Source: JANLSE01 sp038214135 (GTDB lineage Bacteria; Chloroflexota; Chloroflexia; Chloroflexales; Roseiflexaceae). Taken from it: a DNA stretch of 21,864 nt. The translations under genes were made by a program, and so were the position numbers. Shown in pieces: positions 13,890 through 21,864 of this stretch (position 1 is the stretch's first letter; every line of letters starts with the position of its first letter). The notes beneath the pieces were generated by a model. It ran no database searches and was not told the origin of the DNA. It saw nothing but the letters and a program-made list of their open reading frames with translations. Where the stretch lies: the NCBI GenBank assembly GCA_038214135.1, contig JBBQSD010000108.1, forward strand, positions 1-21,864. Reading direction: 5' to 3'.

Positions 13890-14885
13890 TTAATCTGCTA
13901 ACACTTTGACGATCCCGCTGGTGCGAGCCGATTCATAGATTGCGTCCATCAGGCGGGCCTGACGTAGCCCAAGGACCGCTGGGCTGGGTGTGCCAGCACG
14001 GCCACGCACGATATCGACGAAGTTCTGTTGAATGGAAGAAATTTCTGGAACAACGGGGTACCTGACCTTCTGGCCATCCTGCCAGTGTTCCAGGCTGCCA
14101 CCATAGATACTGGTTTTGATGGTGCCCCTGGTGCCCTGAATATAGATCCCCTGCTCAAAATAGGTCGAGTCGCCACTGACTGTTGCTGTACCGAGTGCGC
14201 CATTATTGAAGCGAATAGTCACAGCACCCTCAATGTCGACCTGTTGATCCTTGTTATTGATGAATGAGAACACCTCACTGGCCGAAAGGCCGGTCAGGTA
14301 GAGCATGGCATTGAACATATGCGCGCCGCTATCATACAGATTGCCGCCGCCAGAGAGTTCCGGCACTGTGCGCCATGTCCCGCCGACATTCTGGATCCAT
14401 TGTTGGCAGCAGTGCCCGCTGACAAGTGAAATCTCGCCGAGTTGGCCGCTGGCGATCACATTGCGAATATACTGAAATTCGGGGGTGAATGGGCCAGGGA
14501 AGGCAACCGAAACTGTTTTCGCATGCCCATCGGCATGGGCGATCATGGCCTGTGCATCGGCGGTGCTGATCACCATCGGCTTTTCGACAAGAACATGGCA
14601 GCCATTGCTGATCGAATCGACAACCTGCTGAAAATGGTAGGCGTGTGGGCTGATGATCACTACGCCATCAAGTTCAACCTGAGCAAGCATCTGGCGGTAA
14701 TCACTAAAGGTTGCCGGCTCGGCAGCTGGGTCGTTAAACACATCCTTGATGAAGCGGGCCAGATTTGCTTCGTTTGGCTCGGCCAATGCAACGATCTCGG
14801 CCTCCGGGACGTGCTGCGTAAACATTTTGCCGTGATGGCGGGCCATGCCACCGCAGCCGATAATGCCAATGCGGACTTTTTCCAT
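13890..14885 (-). CDS. Gfo/Idh/MocA family oxidoreductase
   Basis: A 331-residue NAD(P)-dependent sugar or inositol dehydrogenase of the Gfo/Idh/MocA family, cytoplasmic. Seen: the dinucleotide-binding loop GIIGCGGMARHHG (7-19), the conserved EKP (101-103) whose lysine is catalytic in the family, and the substrate-site segment YDSGAHM (184-190) with D185 and H189. The start ATG 14885 has GGAGG 6 bases upstream, much better than the open extension to 14936. It precedes the isomerase-like gene in the same direction and follows the AraC-mannosidase pair after a repeat-filled 345-base gap. A role in oxidising a sugar released by the mannosidase, or a 3-keto-sugar intermediate, is inferred from context only. 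Confidence 0.9.
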   Translation of the reverse strand: MEKVRIGIIGCGGMARHHGKMFTQHVPEAEIVALAEPNEANLARFIKDVFNDPAAEPATFSDYRQMLAQVELDGVVIISPHAYHFQQVVDSISNGCHVLVEKPMVISTADAQAMIAHADGHAKTVSVAFPGPFTPEFQYIRNVIASGQLGEISLVSGHCCQQWIQNVGGTWRTVPELSGGGNLYDSGAHMFNAMLYLTGLSASEVFSFINNKDQQVDIEGAVTIRFNNGALGTATVSGDSTYFEQGIYIQGTRGTIKTSIYGGSLEHWQDGQKVRYPVVPEISSIQQNFVDIVRGRAGTPSPAVLGLRQARLMDAIYESARTSGIVKVLAD

Positions 14886-15072
14886 GCTGTTCCTCCATTG
14901 GAATGGCGTGCAATTCTCGCAACGAACATATCGCAACCATTCTGGGCTGCGTAATGGTGAATGATAGTGCTAGTAGAAGGATACGTCTATAACACGGATT
15001 GCAGGGCAGGTAGCAGGCGCTGCGAAGAAGCGAGTATTCAGGAGTCAGCAGTCAGAATTTCCATCAGGTAGG

Positions 15073-15093
15073 AGACGCTCCGCCGGAGCGTCT
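15073..15093. repeat. Palindromic hairpin in the gap upstream of the Gfo/Idh gene
   Basis: AGACGCTCCG and its exact complement flank a single base, and the block is preceded by GGTAGG, like the GTAGGGGC repeats elsewhere. The gap 14886-15230 (345 bases) holds this hairpin, the C-rich repeat at 15187 and otherwise unremarkable sequence; no gene or clear promoter was seen. Confidence 0.65.
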
Positions 15094-15186
15094 AGGGTAA
15101 ACAGCGCCACGAACCAAGAACCGAGAACAAGGTGTTGCCCATCGACACCGCTGGGGAGGGGCGCACAGGGTTCGCAATGGGCCATT

Positions 15187-15227
15187 CCCCTCGCCCCAGC
15201 GTGGGCGAGGGGGTCAGGGGGTCAGGG
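15187..15227. terminator. Dispersed C-rich hairpin repeat just after the AraC gene; likely terminator
   Basis: A perfect 10-base stem (CCCCTCGCCC with its complement, 15187-15212) and 6-base loop, followed by GTCAGGG twice. It ends 3 bases from the TAG stop of the AraC-family gene at 15231. It has no T-run, so termination is inferred from position and stem strength. It belongs to the family seen at 1, 4361 and 12742 but in the opposite orientation. Confidence 0.5.
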
Positions 15228-15230
15228 AAG

Positions 15231-16043
15231 CTACGTCCGCTCACGCGCATGGCTACGATAGCTGCCAGGGGTGCGGCCAGTGGCGCGTTTGAAGGCACGG
15301 AAGAAGGATGTTGGTGCATCATAGCCAAGTTCGAGCGCAATCTCTTCAACACTCAGTCTGGTGGCCCGCAGCAGTTCAATCGCTCGTGCGATACGCTGCT
15401 CGCGGACATAGGTTTTGGGTGCGACACCAAGCAGCGCTTTGACCTGATGGCTAAAATGTGATTCGCTCATATGAACCTGGCGAGCCATATCACGTATGGA
15501 ACTGGTACTGGTAATATGCTGATCAAGCAGCCGCCGCAGATCATCCACCTGAGCCTGGGCATAGGGTGTTGCCTCTTCTGGGCGGCCACTCAGAATACGT
15601 CGTAGCAGTACCGCAAATTGAAACAGGTATGTGCCGATCATGGCTGCACTGAAGCTACCGCGTTTGGCGTGTTCGGCGATAATCCGATCCAGAATTGAGC
15701 GGAATTCGGGTGTTGGTGGCAGTTGTGTCACCGTCGGTAGTTCCGATGGATCAGGGAGTGGTACGCGATGTTCGGCAACAAACTCGCCAGGGAAACGTAG
15801 GCACACCACAGCATAGGTGTCGGTCAGATTGAACTCTTCGTGGCGCTGGTATGGCCGAAACAGGATGAGATCATGCGGCTGGACGATATAGGTGCCGCCG
15901 TCGGTCTCGATCCGGCAACTGCCATCGAGAACATACAGCAGTTCATAGCACTGATGTGCATGCGCTGGCATATGCCAGGCGGCACCATTGACAGCCGCAT
16001 ACGCAACAAATTCGGAGGCGTAGATCGGATGCATAGTTGTCAT
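15231..16043 (-). CDS. AraC-family transcriptional regulator with cupin sensor domain
   Basis: A 270-residue regulator. The N-terminal half (about 10-90) is a cupin-like AraC ligand-binding domain with the HAHQCYELLYV pattern (28-38) and the RPYQRHE segment (63-69). The C-terminal third carries two helix-turn-helix units (about 183-203 and 231-252) with the family-typical ALLGVAPKTYVREQRI linker and ELGYDAPTSFFRAFKRATG. It probably senses a sugar and activates the neighbouring glycan genes. Its ATG overlaps the stop of the mannosidase gene as ATGA (16040-16043), so the two are translated in a coupled way. No good ribosome site precedes it; a second Met at codon 4 is possible. A strong hairpin follows its stop, closing the mannosidase-regulator transcript. 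Confidence 0.92.
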   Translation of the reverse strand: MTTMHPIYASEFVAYAAVNGAAWHMPAHAHQCYELLYVLDGSCRIETDGGTYIVQPHDLILFRPYQRHEEFNLTDTYAVVCLRFPGEFVAEHRVPLPDPSELPTVTQLPPTPEFRSILDRIIAEHAKRGSFSAAMIGTYLFQFAVLLRRILSGRPEEATPYAQAQVDDLRRLLDQHITSTSSIRDMARQVHMSESHFSHQVKALLGVAPKTYVREQRIARAIELLRATRLSVEEIALELGYDAPTSFFRAFKRATGRTPGSYRSHARERT

Positions 16044-19000
16044 GTTAGGCGTACCCGGATTGTTTTGACTTCATATGGCCGAACATCCACCCGCACGGTT
16101 GCGCCATCAATTGCAACTGGGCCAATCTCGCGTTCGAGCAGGTTGGTTTCGATGGCGCTGCTGATTGGTCGTATAAAATGCAACCCAACCGATCCGCGCT
16201 GGTTGTGGGCTTCATACAGCCGCACAATTAATCCATCGCCATCATCGGCAACCTTGATCGTCTCAACGACTACATGCTCGCTATCGACGCGCAGGAACGA
16301 TGACCGCCCATTGATCATCGGTGCCACGTGATGAGCACTCACCAGGGTACGGAGTGGTGCATTCAGCTCATATGCGCGCCGGACGACAGCGCCATCCTGC
16401 CAACTGCCGGTATGCGGCAACAGGCTGTAGGTGAAGCGGTGCAACCCCTCATCGGCCTTTGGATCGGGATGAATGCCTGCTTTCAGCAGCGAAATACCCA
16501 ATGTTGTATCGTGCAGGCTGTGGCCATACTTGCCATTATTGAGCAGTGCGGCACCATAGCCGCCTTCGCTCAGATCAACCCAGCGGTGTGCGCAGACCTC
16601 AAAGCGTGCGACATCCCAGCTTGTGTTGCGGTGGGTTGGCCGTTCGACAGCTCCAAACTGGATTTCTGATGTGGCTTTGGTGGCGTTGATCTGGAGCGGA
16701 AACAGCGTTCGCAGCACTGTTTGACGTTCCTGCCAATCGACTTCGGTGGCAAAATCGATCCGCCGCGATCCCTGCTGCATACTGATCCGCTGCGTGATTG
16801 TGCTCCTGCCAACGCTGCGAATGATCTCGATAGTTGCCCGCAGTGGGCCACTTTCGATCACCTTCCAACTGCTGATCGAGCGCAGCGGATAGGGCTTCTC
16901 ATCATAGAAGATGTCGATGTCCCAGGCTTCCCAGTACATTGGCCGATCTTCGTATGTCACCAACTGGTTGAGCGTCTGCCCTGGCAACACCAATTCGCGC
17001 TGATGCTCCAGATCGATCAGCGAAGCAATCTCGCCATGCTCGTCCAGGGTTAGCCGCAGGATGCCATTCTCCAACAGGTTCTGTTCGGCCCTGGCACTGC
17101 TGTGTAGCGCACCCGGTTTGCCCTCGCCAATATCGGCAGCGGATCGGGCGGCGCTGATCAGATCGGCATAGCCATAGCTCGGCACCTCGGCTGGAATAAG
17201 CAGCGCGCGGCTGCCATCGAGTTCAGTCACTTCCTGAACAAGGCCAGGAATGGTTGGCGCTGCATTCTGGCCAAGTGGAACAACCGCCAGTTCGTCGCGA
17301 TCCCAGGGCAATGTGTTGATCAGTACAATCGCTGCTGGTTGGCTGCTAGAAGCAGTTGGAGCTGTTGCTTGAGTATTCCCGCTTGCTCGCCCATCCGAGA
17401 CACTATCATCATTGGTGAGAATATATGTTGCTGCTAACTGAAGCACCTGTTCGCCGGTTTGCTGAACCACGGCATATTGGCGATTGCTCTCTTCATAGAC
17501 CAACGGCACGCTACTGCCAGGCAGAATATCGTGGAACTGATTGAGCAGAATCGTTCGCCAGCCCTCATTCAAGCGCTCCTGTTCGCTTGTGGCCCCAAGC
17601 AATGTTGCCCAGGCATTCAGCCATTCGGCCTCACGATAGAGCAACTCACTGGCGCGGTTATGCTGTTTGGTGCGGCTCTGGCTTGTATAGGTGCCACGAT
17701 GATATTCAAGATATAGCTCGCCAACCCAGGATGGTAGTTGCGGGTTATTCCAGACGCGCTCATACACCCGTTCGAAATACTGATCGACACGGCCCATCTG
17801 CACCTGTGGGAAGCCGGGCAGATCGCTCAGCACCGCCGCGATTTCGAGCATCTCCTCGGTTGGCCCGCCGCCACCATCGCCAAACCCATAGATATACAAT
17901 ACTTCGTCGTTGACATTCTTCTGGCGGTAGTGCTGCCATGTGCCGAATGCTTCGGCTGGCTGCATCGTGCCATTATAGGTATAGAACTGCGCTTCGGTCG
18001 GGTTCGGCTTGACAGGCTGGTCGGTCGCTGTGACAAAATGGGTCAATACTTCGGTGCCATCGATGCCGCGCCAGCGAAAGGTATCACAGGGCATGCGATT
18101 AAACTGATTCCAGCTGATCTTGGTTGTCATAAACACATCGATCCCACAGCCACGCAGGATCTGGGGCAATGCGGCACTATAGCCGAACACATCTGGCAAC
18201 CATAGGATGTGTTTCTTCTGACCAAACTCGCGCTCGTAATACTTCGAACCTTCCAGAAATTGGCGAACCAGCGATTCGCCGCTTGGCACATTGCAATCCG
18301 ATTCGATCCACATCAGGCCAACCTGTTCGAAGCGGCCCTCGCGTGCCCTGGCAACCATACGCGCATACAGATCGGGATCATCGTGTTTGAGGTAATCATA
18401 GACCTGCGGCTGGCTCATGCTGAAATGGTAGTTCGGGTAGCGATCCATCAGGCTCAGTGCGGTTGCAACGGTATGTGCAGCCTTCTGGCGTGTGCGCCAC
18501 AATGGCCACAGCCAGGCAGTATCGAGATGGGCGTGGCCAGTGCCGAAGATAATTGGCCGCCGTGAGCCGAGTGTATCATTGGTTGCTAACCCGCCCTGGC
18601 CGCGCATCAGATCCAGATCGTGTTCGAGCTGTGTGAGTGCCGGAACCGCCGATGCCGCATACTGTTCGGCAGCCCAGCCAGCCTGGGTATCGAGCATATT
18701 ATAGGCGCGGTTGACGAGTGTCAGCAGCGCATGGCCAGCCGGATCGCTATCGCGGTAGGTTTTGATCGCCTCGGAGAGCGTGTAGATATAGGCAACCAGC
18801 TTCATGATGGTGCTGTCGCGCAGTTGCAGTTTCAGTCCGCCGAATGGTTGTGCAAAGGGCGTGTAAACGCGCAGCAGGATCTCGTGGGTACCCTGGTGTA
18901 GTTCTGGTGGGAGCAGATAGCTTTTATGGAATTGGTCGATCCCGCCGACGGCCTGCCCGCCGATATACAAAATTGCTTCGATGCTGGATTGGCCATTGGT

Positions 19001-19342
19001 CTCCCAATCGAGATGCAGCAGGACTGGTTTGCCCTGCCAGTCGTCTGGAACCGAAAAACTGGCTTTCAGCCAATGGTTATGGCCGCCATCGGCAGGAATA
19101 CCCCAGCCCAGCATGGCGGGCGGTGTTGATGGATCGTTGGCCGGGTTGCCACCCCATAACGCACGCTCATGGAGCGCTCGCCATCCAGGGTGATCGGCGA
19201 GTGGCGGCGGCGACATCGCGTTATCGGGGGGAGTCCCGAGGGCAGGCATTGTCAGAATCGGGTCAATCGAATGGGTGGCGCGAATCGTGGAGGCGATCAG
19301 CTCCGGCATACGAGCTGTGAGCTTCTCGAGTGTGAAATACAT
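16040..19342 (-). CDS. Glycoside hydrolase family 38 alpha-mannosidase (cytosolic class)
   Basis: A 1100-residue retaining alpha-mannosidase of family GH38 that removes alpha-linked mannose. It lacks a signal peptide and resembles the cytosolic MAN2C1-like class, including the long N-terminal domain (1-260) and GHAHLDTAWLWP (269-280). Family zinc ligands are present: H272 and D274 in HLD, D384 in WLPDVFGYS (which is also the nucleophile), and H604 in NQFHDILPGSS. The C-terminal part (about 650-1100) is the usual beta-rich region. ATG 19342 follows AAGGAG by 7 bases, and a -10-like TATGAT lies at 19378-19383 with no clear -35. The last codon overlaps the AraC start. Imported mannosides, perhaps through the permeases encoded at 19661-21797, are the likely substrates. 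Confidence 0.95.
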   Translation of the reverse strand: MYFTLEKLTARMPELIASTIRATHSIDPILTMPALGTPPDNAMSPPPLADHPGWRALHERALWGGNPANDPSTPPAMLGWGIPADGGHNHWLKASFSVPDDWQGKPVLLHLDWETNGQSSIEAILYIGGQAVGGIDQFHKSYLLPPELHQGTHEILLRVYTPFAQPFGGLKLQLRDSTIMKLVAYIYTLSEAIKTYRDSDPAGHALLTLVNRAYNMLDTQAGWAAEQYAASAVPALTQLEHDLDLMRGQGGLATNDTLGSRRPIIFGTGHAHLDTAWLWPLWRTRQKAAHTVATALSLMDRYPNYHFSMSQPQVYDYLKHDDPDLYARMVARAREGRFEQVGLMWIESDCNVPSGESLVRQFLEGSKYYEREFGQKKHILWLPDVFGYSAALPQILRGCGIDVFMTTKISWNQFNRMPCDTFRWRGIDGTEVLTHFVTATDQPVKPNPTEAQFYTYNGTMQPAEAFGTWQHYRQKNVNDEVLYIYGFGDGGGGPTEEMLEIAAVLSDLPGFPQVQMGRVDQYFERVYERVWNNPQLPSWVGELYLEYHRGTYTSQSRTKQHNRASELLYREAEWLNAWATLLGATSEQERLNEGWRTILLNQFHDILPGSSVPLVYEESNRQYAVVQQTGEQVLQLAATYILTNDDSVSDGRASGNTQATAPTASSSQPAAIVLINTLPWDRDELAVVPLGQNAAPTIPGLVQEVTELDGSRALLIPAEVPSYGYADLISAARSAADIGEGKPGALHSSARAEQNLLENGILRLTLDEHGEIASLIDLEHQRELVLPGQTLNQLVTYEDRPMYWEAWDIDIFYDEKPYPLRSISSWKVIESGPLRATIEIIRSVGRSTITQRISMQQGSRRIDFATEVDWQERQTVLRTLFPLQINATKATSEIQFGAVERPTHRNTSWDVARFEVCAHRWVDLSEGGYGAALLNNGKYGHSLHDTTLGISLLKAGIHPDPKADEGLHRFTYSLLPHTGSWQDGAVVRRAYELNAPLRTLVSAHHVAPMINGRSSFLRVDSEHVVVETIKVADDGDGLIVRLYEAHNQRGSVGLHFIRPISSAIETNLLEREIGPVAIDGATVRVDVRPYEVKTIRVRLT

Positions 19343-19465
19343 GATGAGGCTCCTTCGTCATCGAACGAGGTTGCCCCATCATACCACTTTTTAGGGGGTG
19401 TACCGCCGTATGTGAGGTTCAGGTTAAAGGCACATAATCGGGAAGATCGATGGATGCCCTACCAT

Positions 19466-19528
19466 CCGCAGGCTTCAGCCTGCGGCAACGAGCAAACGAA
19501 CCCCTAGCCGCGTGGCTTTAGCCCGCGG
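19466..19528. repeat. Two adjacent GC-rich hairpins between the permease and mannosidase genes
   Basis: CCGCAGGCT-TC-AGCCTGCGG (19466-19485) is a perfect 9-base stem. At 19508-19528 a second hairpin pairs CCGCG and GGCT arms with one mismatch. The pair resembles GCAGGCTTCAGCC-type repeats common in Chloroflexia. The 318-base gap 19343-19660 holds these, one GTAGGGG repeat and a possible mannosidase -10, but no gene. Confidence 0.7.
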
Positions 19529-19588
19529 CGGGTGAGCGAACCATACCTGATTCATTTGTAAAGATCATCAATATGCCCAACGCAATCC

Positions 19589-19617
19589 GGTAGGGGTGGT
19601 TCGTGAACCGCCCACCA
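19589..19617. repeat. GTAGGGG-flanked hairpin repeat
   Basis: Flank GGTAGGGGTGG, arms GGTGGTTCG and TGAACCGCC (one G-T pair), then CACCA. It closely matches the copies at 2815-2843 and 21824-21858, and lies 44 bases past the stop of the permease gene at 19661. Confidence 0.75.
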
Positions 19618-19660
19618 ATACGTCGTGCGCCATTCAGGTATCGCCATACGCCCAACAAAT

Positions 19661-20797
19661 CTACGACGAATAGGGATCGACGGCATCGCGCAAGCCGTCG
19701 CCAAGCAGGTACAAGCATAGTGAGGCCAGGATGATCGCGCCAAGCGGGATGAGCAACCAGGGGTACAGCACCACCGATTGAACCTGCTGGGCATCTTGTA
19801 GTAACACGCCCCAACTAACGGCGGGTGGCAAAATGCCGAGGTTAAGGAAACTCAGTGCAGTTTCGGCAGCGATTGCACCAGGAATGGCAAATGAGGTGAC
19901 AACGATAATATGGCTGAGCGCATTGGGAATCATATGACGGCTGATCACCCACCAGTGTGAGGCTCCTGATGCAATCGCAGCATTGGTATAATCGGCAGAG
20001 CGATACGAAAGCACCTTACCACGAATCTCACGCGATGTTCCGGTCCAGCCGATCAGCGCAAAGATCAACGTGATCAAAAAATAGCGTTGCAACACCGGCA
20101 TACTGCTTGGCAGGGCTGCCGCAATTGCGATATAGATCGAAATGAACGGGAAGGTCTGGATGAGTTCAATAAAGCGCTGGACAATATTATCGATCCAGCC
20201 GCCAAAATAGCCCGATGCAGTGCCAATAATTGAGGCCAGCACCATCTGCAGCATCACTCCAATGAATCCGATACTGAGTGATACCTGGCCGCCTTTGAGC
20301 ACCCGTGAGAACACATCACGGCCCTGGCGATCGGCCCCCCATAGCAGTAATTTGGCATTGACCTCAGGCGGAGACTCAAGCCCGAACAGTTTTGTTTGGG
20401 TTGGAATCAGGCCCCACATCTTGTATTGGGCTCTGTTTTGCACAAAGAATTTAATTGGGTAGACGATATTTGGATCGGGAACATAGGTATACTGGAAATT
20501 GACCGAGTCGAGCACCTGTTTGGCACCATTGATGCCAACGCCGCCATTCGCCCAGACGAGCTGCGTCGGGCTTGAGTATTGATGGTCGGAATCGATCTCA
20601 TCGAATTGATAGGGTGCGATGAAATCGGCAAAGACGACCATCAGATACATGACGATCAGAACAATGCCACCGATCACCGACAGCCGGTTCTTTGTGAATC
20701 GACGCCAGATGAGGGTCCATTGTGAGAGTTGGCCGACATCTTCGACTTTTTTGCCACGCTTGTTGAGCTTGGTAATTGTTTCTGCGGTGGTCGCCAT
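19661..20797 (-). CDS. ABC transporter permease, DppC/OppC family, with long first extracellular loop
   Basis: A 378-residue inner subunit of a peptide- or oligosaccharide-type ABC importer. Seen: first membrane segment about 40-60, the family box WGADRQGRDVFSRVL (153-167), then five membrane segments and the ATPase-docking EAA loop around 269-292 (YTNAAIASGASHWWVISRHM). Between the first segment and that box are about 90 residues, compared with roughly 20-40 in typical DppC. I recall such an insertion in a subfamily linked to glycan transporters of the rhizobial Agp kind. Start ATG 20797 has GAGGAAG about 5 bases upstream. It is 13 bases after the DppB-like gene, clearly one operon. Proximity to the alpha-mannosidase suggests an oligosaccharide cargo. 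The ATPases and binding protein are elsewhere. Confidence 0.92.
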   Translation of the reverse strand: MATTAETITKLNKRGKKVEDVGQLSQWTLIWRRFTKNRLSVIGGIVLIVMYLMVVFADFIAPYQFDEIDSDHQYSSPTQLVWANGGVGINGAKQVLDSVNFQYTYVPDPNIVYPIKFFVQNRAQYKMWGLIPTQTKLFGLESPPEVNAKLLLWGADRQGRDVFSRVLKGGQVSLSIGFIGVMLQMVLASIIGTASGYFGGWIDNIVQRFIELIQTFPFISIYIAIAAALPSSMPVLQRYFLITLIFALIGWTGTSREIRGKVLSYRSADYTNAAIASGASHWWVISRHMIPNALSHIIVVTSFAIPGAIAAETALSFLNLGILPPAVSWGVLLQDAQQVQSVVLYPWLLIPLGAIILASLCLYLLGDGLRDAVDPYSS

Positions 20798-20810
20798 CGT
20801 TCTTCCTCAA

Positions 20811-21797
20811 CTACTGCAGCCGCACACGCGGATCAACCCAGGCCAACAATAGGTCGGCAATCAGGTTCCCGATCAACAGCATAATGCACTGCATCATCAG
20901 GATGGTGATCCCCAGGTACATATCGGTTGCTTGTAATGCACGCAAATATAGCGAGCCGAGTGTTGGTAGATTCAGCACAACGGCTGCTAGCGCTTCGCCA
21001 GCAACCAAAGCCGGAAAGATATAGCCAATCGCCATCACCAGCGGATGCACGGCATTACGAACTGCATGTTTCCAGATGACTGCAAATTCAGTCAAACCCT
21101 TGGCGCGCGCCGTCTGAACATATTGGGCATTCAGCACGTCGAGCAGATTCGCCCGCATCACGCGTGTGAGCCCTGCTGTTGCGCCAGCTCCCAACACGAT
21201 CACCGGAATCCACAGATTACTCAACAGATTGACGAATTTTGGCCAACTCCACGGCGCATCGATATACTGGGCCGAGATAAAGCCGATGCCAACATCCTGG
21301 CGCAGCACAAATGCGGCAAAGACCATCAGGATCAATGCCAGAGCAAAATTCGGAATGGCGATCCCCAGGAATTGGAATAAGGTAATCACATAATCTGGCA
21401 GCGAGCGCCGATTGGTCGCAATATAGACACCCAATGGGATCGAGATTAGCCAGGAAAAGAAGGCTGTTCCAAAGGTCAAGCCAACAGTTATTGGCAGCCG
21501 CTGAGCAATAATTGGCGCAATTGGCGTGTCAGTTTCGAAGGATGTGCCGAAATCGCCCTGGAAGCTACGCGAGAGCCACTTCCAGTATTTTACATAGATT
21601 GGATCATCGACACCATAGCGGCGTTTAAGCGACTCAATCTGATCCTGAGTGACGCTCCCGCCCATTGAGCGCAGCTGGCTGATCTTGATATCAACGATTG
21701 AGCCGGGTGGCAGTTGGATGAGGAAAAAACCAATCAGTGAGGCCAGGAGGATTGTCACTGCCATGTACACAAGGCGTCGGCCAATAAATGTGAGCAT
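20811..21797 (-). CDS. ABC transporter permease, DppB/OppB family
   Basis: A 328-residue membrane subunit paired with the DppC-like protein. Seen: an N-terminal membrane segment (about 9-30), the periplasmic-type loop ending in YGVDDPIYVKYWKWL (61-75) and GDFGTSF (81-87), five further membrane segments, and the EAA loop around 226-249 (YVQTARAKGLTEFAVIWKHA) that docks an ATPase. Length is normal for the family. ATG 21797 has AGGAA 8-9 bases upstream. It is the first of the two permease genes within the window. The solute-binding protein gene usually precedes it; here the preceding sequence is a hairpin repeat at 21824 and then the window edge, so the binding protein may lie just beyond. Confidence 0.94.
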   Translation of the reverse strand: MLTFIGRRLVYMAVTILLASLIGFFLIQLPPGSIVDIKISQLRSMGGSVTQDQIESLKRRYGVDDPIYVKYWKWLSRSFQGDFGTSFETDTPIAPIIAQRLPITVGLTFGTAFFSWLISIPLGVYIATNRRSLPDYVITLFQFLGIAIPNFALALILMVFAAFVLRQDVGIGFISAQYIDAPWSWPKFVNLLSNLWIPVIVLGAGATAGLTRVMRANLLDVLNAQYVQTARAKGLTEFAVIWKHAVRNAVHPLVMAIGYIFPALVAGEALAAVVLNLPTLGSLYLRALQATDMYLGITILMMQCIMLLIGNLIADLLLAWVDPRVRLQ

Positions 21798-21823
21798 ATG
21801 CGTTTCCTATGTCAGGAACAGGC

Positions 21824-21858
21824 GGTAGGGGCGGTTCGCGAACCGCCCACCATGACGG
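21824..21858. repeat. GTAGGGG-flanked hairpin repeat upstream of the permease genes
   Basis: Flank GGTAGGGG, arms GGCGGTTCG and CGAACCGCC forming an 18-base palindrome with no loop, then CACCATGACGG. It shares the CGAACCGCCCACCATG stretch with the copy at 2815-2843, some 19 kb away. Confidence 0.78.
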
Positions 21859-21864
21859 CAATAT

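Noticed and set aside
14442..14954. Plus-strand open frame of 170 codons
   Set aside because: Antisense to the Gfo/Idh gene, which has all its motifs and a strong ribosome site.

Overview
The window most likely comes from a member of the Chloroflexota (class Chloroflexia, Roseiflexus/Chloroflexus/Herpetosiphon-like). This is inferred from the gene families, the moderately high GC, and above all several families of short GC-rich hairpin repeats between genes that I recognise from such genomes. No rRNA, tRNA, CRISPR array, transposase or phage gene was seen. Every gene but one is on the minus strand.

Left part (1-5160). A large single-chain restriction-modification enzyme of the MmeI type starts at 2679 and runs off the left edge after 893 codons; its only representation is by direct translation because it has no stop inside the window. 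A 447-base gap made almost wholly of hairpin repeats follows, then a fold-type I PLP enzyme (isopenicillin N epimerase-like) and a small membrane protein with a long coiled coil.

Centre (5275-10000). Three paralogous surface proteins lie head to tail: two lipoproteins that fuse a solute-binding-protein fold to a von Willebrand A domain with an intact MIDAS site, and between them a membrane-anchored copy that stops exactly where the VWA domain would start. No permease or ATPase accompanies them, so they probably do not work in ordinary import. Together with the coiled-coil protein this is the best candidate for an under-described system. A divergent gene on the plus strand (10102-11013) encodes a polyprenyl-synthase fold whose catalytic motifs are all degraded. 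It converges with, and overlaps by 15 bases, a pair of ABC-2 membrane subunits that lack an ATPase gene.

Right part (12800-21797). A carbohydrate block: a sugar phosphate isomerase/epimerase-like TIM barrel, a Gfo/Idh/MocA oxidoreductase, an AraC regulator, a cytoplasmic GH38 alpha-mannosidase whose stop overlaps the regulator start, and two oligopeptide/oligosaccharide-type ABC permeases at the right edge. A plausible reading is import of a short mannose-containing glycan, cleavage by the mannosidase in the cytoplasm, and oxidation or isomerisation of the products, under control of the AraC protein. The binding protein and ATPases of the importer are not in the window.

Dispersed repeats form a second layer. 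One family (CCCTCACCCC...-like, 1-43, 4361-4398, 12742-12797, 15187-15227) sits within 10 bases downstream of three stop codons and, in one case, inside the reading frame of the MmeI-like gene. Another family has a constant GTAGGGGC flank and stems whose two arms co-vary; it is clustered at 2815-3132 and recurs at 19589 and 21824.
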